Below are positions 35,073-37,645 of a stretch of DNA of 37,645 nucleotides, in pieces; the stretch's first letter is position 1, and each line of letters starts with the position of its first letter. The translations under genes were made by a program, and so were the position numbers. This stretch comes from Dehalococcoidia bacterium (lineage in GTDB: Bacteria; Chloroflexota; Dehalococcoidia; Dehalococcoidales; JAUWYK01), in assembly GCA_030615865.1 (NCBI GenBank), contig JAUWYK010000008.1:1-37645 (forward strand), read 5' to 3'. The notes below the pieces were generated by a model that worked only from the letters and a program-made list of their open reading frames with translations, was not told where the DNA came from and made no database searches.

Positions 35073-35432
35073 ATGAGACCTTCAGTTATTATCGATCCGG
35101 AAACCCTGGAGTGGTCAACGGGGCCGGAAGACCTACCGTCAGGGGCGATGGTCAAAGTGTTGAGCACCGACGAGGAGACTGGGGTAGTAGCGGCCATTGC
35201 GAAGTTACCTGCTGGTTTCTTTGAGCCTAAGCATGGCCACCCTTGCGGCTTCGACGAACTCATCCTGCAAGGTAAATTAGTAAACCCTGAGACTGGTCAA
35301 GAGATTTCCAAGGGGATGTTCTGGCACGCCCCAAAGGGAGACATACATGGCCCCTTCCAGGTGCCTAAGGATGAAGATTGTATCATCTTCATCGTGACAG
35401 ATGGTCCCCTTTTCCCATTAGTGAAACCATAG
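35073..35432 (+). CDS. Cupin-domain protein (ChrR/DUF4437-like)
   Basis: The 119-residue single-domain cupin has its first motif at H54-G-H56...E62 (KHGHPCGFDELILQGKL) and its second at FWHAPKGDIHGPF, with H85 and H92, which together make a likely metal site. ATG at 35073 is chosen because GGAGG stands seven bases upstream; the frame is open 12 codons further but without such a site. It resembles ChrR-like cupins found alone or with sigma factors. It is 45 bases after gatA and before a palindromic repeat. The ligand is unknown. Confidence 0.82.
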   Translation: MRPSVIIDPETLEWSTGPEDLPSGAMVKVLSTDEETGVVAAIAKLPAGFFEPKHGHPCGFDELILQGKLVNPETGQEISKGMFWHAPKGDIHGPFQVPKDEDCIIFIVTDGPLFPLVKP

Positions 35433-35555
35433 TGATTGGGATAGGGGTGGCCATACTAATAGAGAGCCTGTCTTCAACAGTCGGAAGTTGAGCTTTAAAT
35501 ATCTAAACGGCGTCGCACATCCCTGGTCTAAAATAAAGACGGGAAAGGGTAGCTT

Positions 35556-35681
35556 GAAGGGGCATAGCCCCTTTAAAGAAATTATCTTCCCTTTAAAGGA
35601 GAGTTAAAGAGAGGCGAAGCCTCTCTTATAAAACCAATTCCCCCTCCCTTATCAAGGGAGGGGGATAAAGGGGGAGGGTTG
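35556..35681 (+). repeat. Dispersed palindromic repeat, copy B, with an extra hairpin
   Basis: It begins like copy A with GAAGGGGC, three bases, GCCCC and AAGAAATTA. An insertion follows containing a perfect 8-base hairpin (AGAGAGGC, GAA, GCCTCTCT at 35608-35626). It ends with an 11-base inverted repeat (35640-35650 with 35654-35664, CCCCCTCCCTT) and the same GGATAAAGGGGGA...GGGTTG edge as copy A. The final TTG is the start of the next gene. The two inverted repeats keep pairing although their bases differ, so the stem seems to be conserved. Confidence 0.7.
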
Positions 35682-35909
35682 GAGAGAAATTATATTAAAG
35701 TTAACTGCTATTCAGGGCATACTTATGCCGAGGAACCACGCTCTTTCATATGGGAAGGGATAGAATATGAGGTGGAGGAAATAGAGAGAGCCTGGCTGGA
35801 GCCGGGGGAAAGGTATTTCCAGGTCAAAACCAGGAATAACAAATTGTTCAAGCTCTGCTATAATGAGACGGAAAGGCAATGGTCACTAATTGAGCTGGTA
35901 AGGAGTTGA
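35679..35909 (+). CDS. Small conserved-looking protein of unknown function, 76 residues
   Basis: This is a soluble beta-rich protein: YIKVNCYSGHTYAEEPRSFIWEGIEYEVEEIERAWLEPG, then RYFQVKTRNNKLFKLCYNETERQW. It has no signal peptide or metal site. The pattern looks like a small DUF6504-like domain but I am not certain. The only plausible start is the TTG at 35679, which belongs to the edge of repeat copy B and is preceded by GGGGGAGGG. Its TGA is two bases before the AsnC start, so it is the first gene of an operon with the regulator and the aminotransferase. Confidence 0.7.
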   Translation: MERNYIKVNCYSGHTYAEEPRSFIWEGIEYEVEEIERAWLEPGERYFQVKTRNNKLFKLCYNETERQWSLIELVRS

Positions 35910-35911
35910 AC

Positions 35912-36394
35912 ATGATAAAAGACATTCTTAAGATACTGGAAAATGATGCCCGAACCACCTCCAAACAAATAGCCGCCATGACCGGTACTCCCAGTGCTGA
36001 GGTAGCCAGGCTCATTAAGCAAGCCGAGAAAGACCGAACTATCCTGAAATACAAAACCGTGATTAACTGGGAAAAGGTGGGGGAAGAGCAGGTATGGGCG
36101 TTGATAGAAGTCAAGATTACTCCACAGAGAGACGTTGGCTTTGATTCTATAGCCGAGCGCATCTACCGCTTCCCCCAGGCTCGCACCGTCTACCTGGTCT
36201 CAGGAACCTACGACCTGCTGGCTCTGGTAATGGGCAAAACCGAGCACGAGGTGGCTGACTTCGTATCGCAAAAGCTCGCCCCTATTGAGGGAGTACAGGG
36301 GACAATTACCCACTTCACGCTTAAGCGATACAAAGAGGACGGTGAAATTCTGGAGGGAAAGGAAGAGGTTAAGCGACAGCCAGTAATACTCTAA
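35912..36394 (+). CDS. Lrp/AsnC family transcriptional regulator
   Basis: The 160-residue regulator has an N-terminal winged HTH at about 1-55 (ILENDARTTSKQIAAMTGTPSAEVARLIKQAE) and a C-terminal ligand-binding domain (WALIEVKITPQ, PQARTVYLVSGTYDLLALVMG) that binds amino acids and mediates octamers. ATG at 35912 has AAGGAG six bases upstream; an earlier TTG overlaps the previous stop. It is 26 bases before the aminotransferase gene, which suggests it responds to the aminotransferase's substrate and controls this operon. Confidence 0.9.
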   Translation: MIKDILKILENDARTTSKQIAAMTGTPSAEVARLIKQAEKDRTILKYKTVINWEKVGEEQVWALIEVKITPQRDVGFDSIAERIYRFPQARTVYLVSGTYDLLALVMGKTEHEVADFVSQKLAPIEGVQGTITHFTLKRYKEDGEILEGKEEVKRQPVIL

Positions 36395-36420
36395 ACATAA
36401 TAACTAATCAGGAGATTTTT

Positions 36421-37614
36421 ATGTCAACTAAGTCCAGGGGTCAACAGAGGAAAAGCCTTATTTCGCAGCAGGTAAAGCGAATACCCCCTTCCGGGATACG
36501 GAGGTTCTTTGACTTACTGGCTTCTATTGAAGGGGTAATCTCGCTAGGAGTGGGCGAGCCTGACTTTGCCACCCCGTGGCATATTCGTGAGGCAGCTATC
36601 TTCTCGCTGGAAAAAGGCTACACTATGTATACCTCAAATTTAGGCATGCTTGAGCTGCGTCAGGAGCTGTCACGCTACCTAAAGGATAACTATAATCTGG
36701 CGTATGACCCCGACAGCGAACTTCTGATTACAGTCGGGGTTAGTGAAGCACTAGACCTGGCAATGAGAGCTATCCTTAACCCCGGGGATGAGGTTATTAT
36801 GCCCGACCCGTGCTATGTTTCCTACAGCCCGTGTGTGGTTCTGGCTGGAGGCATACCAATCATGGTGCCTACCAACCAAGCGAACAATTTCGAGATTAGC
36901 CCTGCCGATATTGAGGCACGAGTTACCAGCAAAACTAAAGCAATTCTCATCGGTTATCCAGCAAACCCTACCGGAGCAGTGATGACCAGAGACAAACTGT
37001 CACAAATAGCCGAAATAGCCCGGCGACACCAGCTGCTAGTAATCTCTGATGAGATTTACGCCAAGTTAGTCTATGGCGTGGAGCATACCTGCTTTGCCAC
37101 GCTACCTGGGATGAAGGAGAGCACCATTCTTCTCGGTGGCTTCTCCAAGGCTTATGCCATGACCGGGTGGCGTATTGGCTACGCTGCGGCTAACAAAGAG
37201 GTTACTGCCTCATTGACTAAGATTCACCAGTATACTATGCTGTGCGCCTCGGTAATGGGGCAGGTAGCCGCTATTGAAGCATTAAAATCAGGTGAAGACA
37301 GTATCGCCGAGATGGCTGAGGAATATAATAGGCGACGCCTGGTAATAGTCGAGGGACTAAACGACATTGGTCTATCCTGTTTTGAGCCCCGGGGGGCATT
37401 CTATGCCTTCCCCTCAATAAAAAGAACCAATATGACCTCGGAGGAATTTGCCGAAAAGCTACTGATTGAGGAACGGGTGGCCGTGGTGCCAGGTTCAGCC
37501 TTTGGCCAGCATGGCGAAGGCTACCTCCGTTGCTGTTATGCCACCTCACTAGCCGATATTGAAGAGGCACTGACCAGGATGGGTCGGTTTGTAAGCAGGC
37601 ATGTTGTGGTTTAG
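36421..37614 (+). CDS. Class I/II PLP-dependent aminotransferase
   Basis: The 397-residue aspartate-aminotransferase-fold enzyme has the PLP lysine K243 in GGFSKAYAMTGWRIGY, R251 in the same motif, N182 in YPANPTGAV, D210 and Y213 in SDEIYAKLVYG, and the N-terminal SLGVGEPDFATP. This is the typical I-gamma/AspC-like subfamily. GGAG stands eight bases before the ATG. It follows an Lrp/AsnC gene. The amino-acid substrate cannot be read from the sequence, though aspartate, aromatic or branched substrates are usual. Confidence 0.92.
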   Translation: MSTKSRGQQRKSLISQQVKRIPPSGIRRFFDLLASIEGVISLGVGEPDFATPWHIREAAIFSLEKGYTMYTSNLGMLELRQELSRYLKDNYNLAYDPDSELLITVGVSEALDLAMRAILNPGDEVIMPDPCYVSYSPCVVLAGGIPIMVPTNQANNFEISPADIEARVTSKTKAILIGYPANPTGAVMTRDKLSQIAEIARRHQLLVISDEIYAKLVYGVEHTCFATLPGMKESTILLGGFSKAYAMTGWRIGYAAANKEVTASLTKIHQYTMLCASVMGQVAAIEALKSGEDSIAEMAEEYNRRRLVIVEGLNDIGLSCFEPRGAFYAFPSIKRTNMTSEEFAEKLLIEERVAVVPGSAFGQHGEGYLRCCYATSLADIEEALTRMGRFVSRHVVV

Positions 37615-37645
37615 CCAAGTGTTGTCAGGCTACTATTGATTAGCC

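Noticed and set aside
33493..35681. Composite mobile element carrying gatA and the cupin gene between two repeats
   Set aside because: gatA is a core gene next to gatC, there is no transposase or target duplication, and the repeats look like independent small insertions.

Overview
The window looks like a chromosomal segment from a low-to-mid GC Chloroflexota bacterium, most likely class Dehalococcoidia. This rests on the style of RnpA, RpoB/RpoC and GatA, an ECF sigma factor paired with a DUF5667-type anti-sigma protein, many TTG/GTG starts, and a monoderm-type YidC. The placement is an inference from protein character. No rRNA, tRNA, CRISPR array, transposase or phage gene was seen.

Layout. 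(1) 1-3536, plus strand: rpmH, rnpA, yidD, a secreted eight-bladed beta-propeller lipoprotein, yidC and jag form one tight operon for RNase P protein, ribosome and membrane-protein insertion functions. (2) 3537-3792: a gap holding a decayed fragment of a rimI-like acetyltransferase. (3) 3793-6444, plus: ECF sigma factor, membrane anti-sigma candidate, a DUF4382 lipoprotein and a small secreted protein. The last two are each preceded by the same ECF-type promoter. (4) 6476-8583, minus: ruvB (apparently with an AUA start), queH and a secreted nuclease. (5) 8634-16506, minus: rpoB-rpoC with its own promoter and terminator. (6) 16561-21527, mixed: a small unknown gene under a consensus promoter, transglutaminase-like protein, cupin, histone-deacetylase-like protein, rimI, zinc ribbon protein, half-size permease, small membrane protein and a Trm9-like methyltransferase. 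(7) 21615-29368, minus: a seven-gene acyl-CoA oxidation block (acyl-CoA dehydrogenase with extra C-terminal domain, carboxyltransferase beta subunit, second acyl-CoA dehydrogenase, FixC, FixX, EtfB, EtfA). (8) 29717-33092: AmmeMemoRadiSam-type radical SAM enzyme, methyltransferase, rtcA and nfeD. (9) 33128-37614, plus: gatC, gatA, a cupin, a small protein, an Lrp/AsnC regulator and an aminotransferase.

How the genes work together. Block 7 reads as a complete electron route: acyl-CoA dehydrogenases reduce EtfAB, and FixC/FixX pass the electrons to quinone or ferredoxin. Block 3 reads as a self-contained envelope-signalling unit. Two copies of a GC-rich palindromic repeat lie at 33493-33572 and 35556-35681. 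The right edge of each appears to supply the ribosome-binding region and TTG start codon of the gene that follows (gatA and a 76-residue protein).
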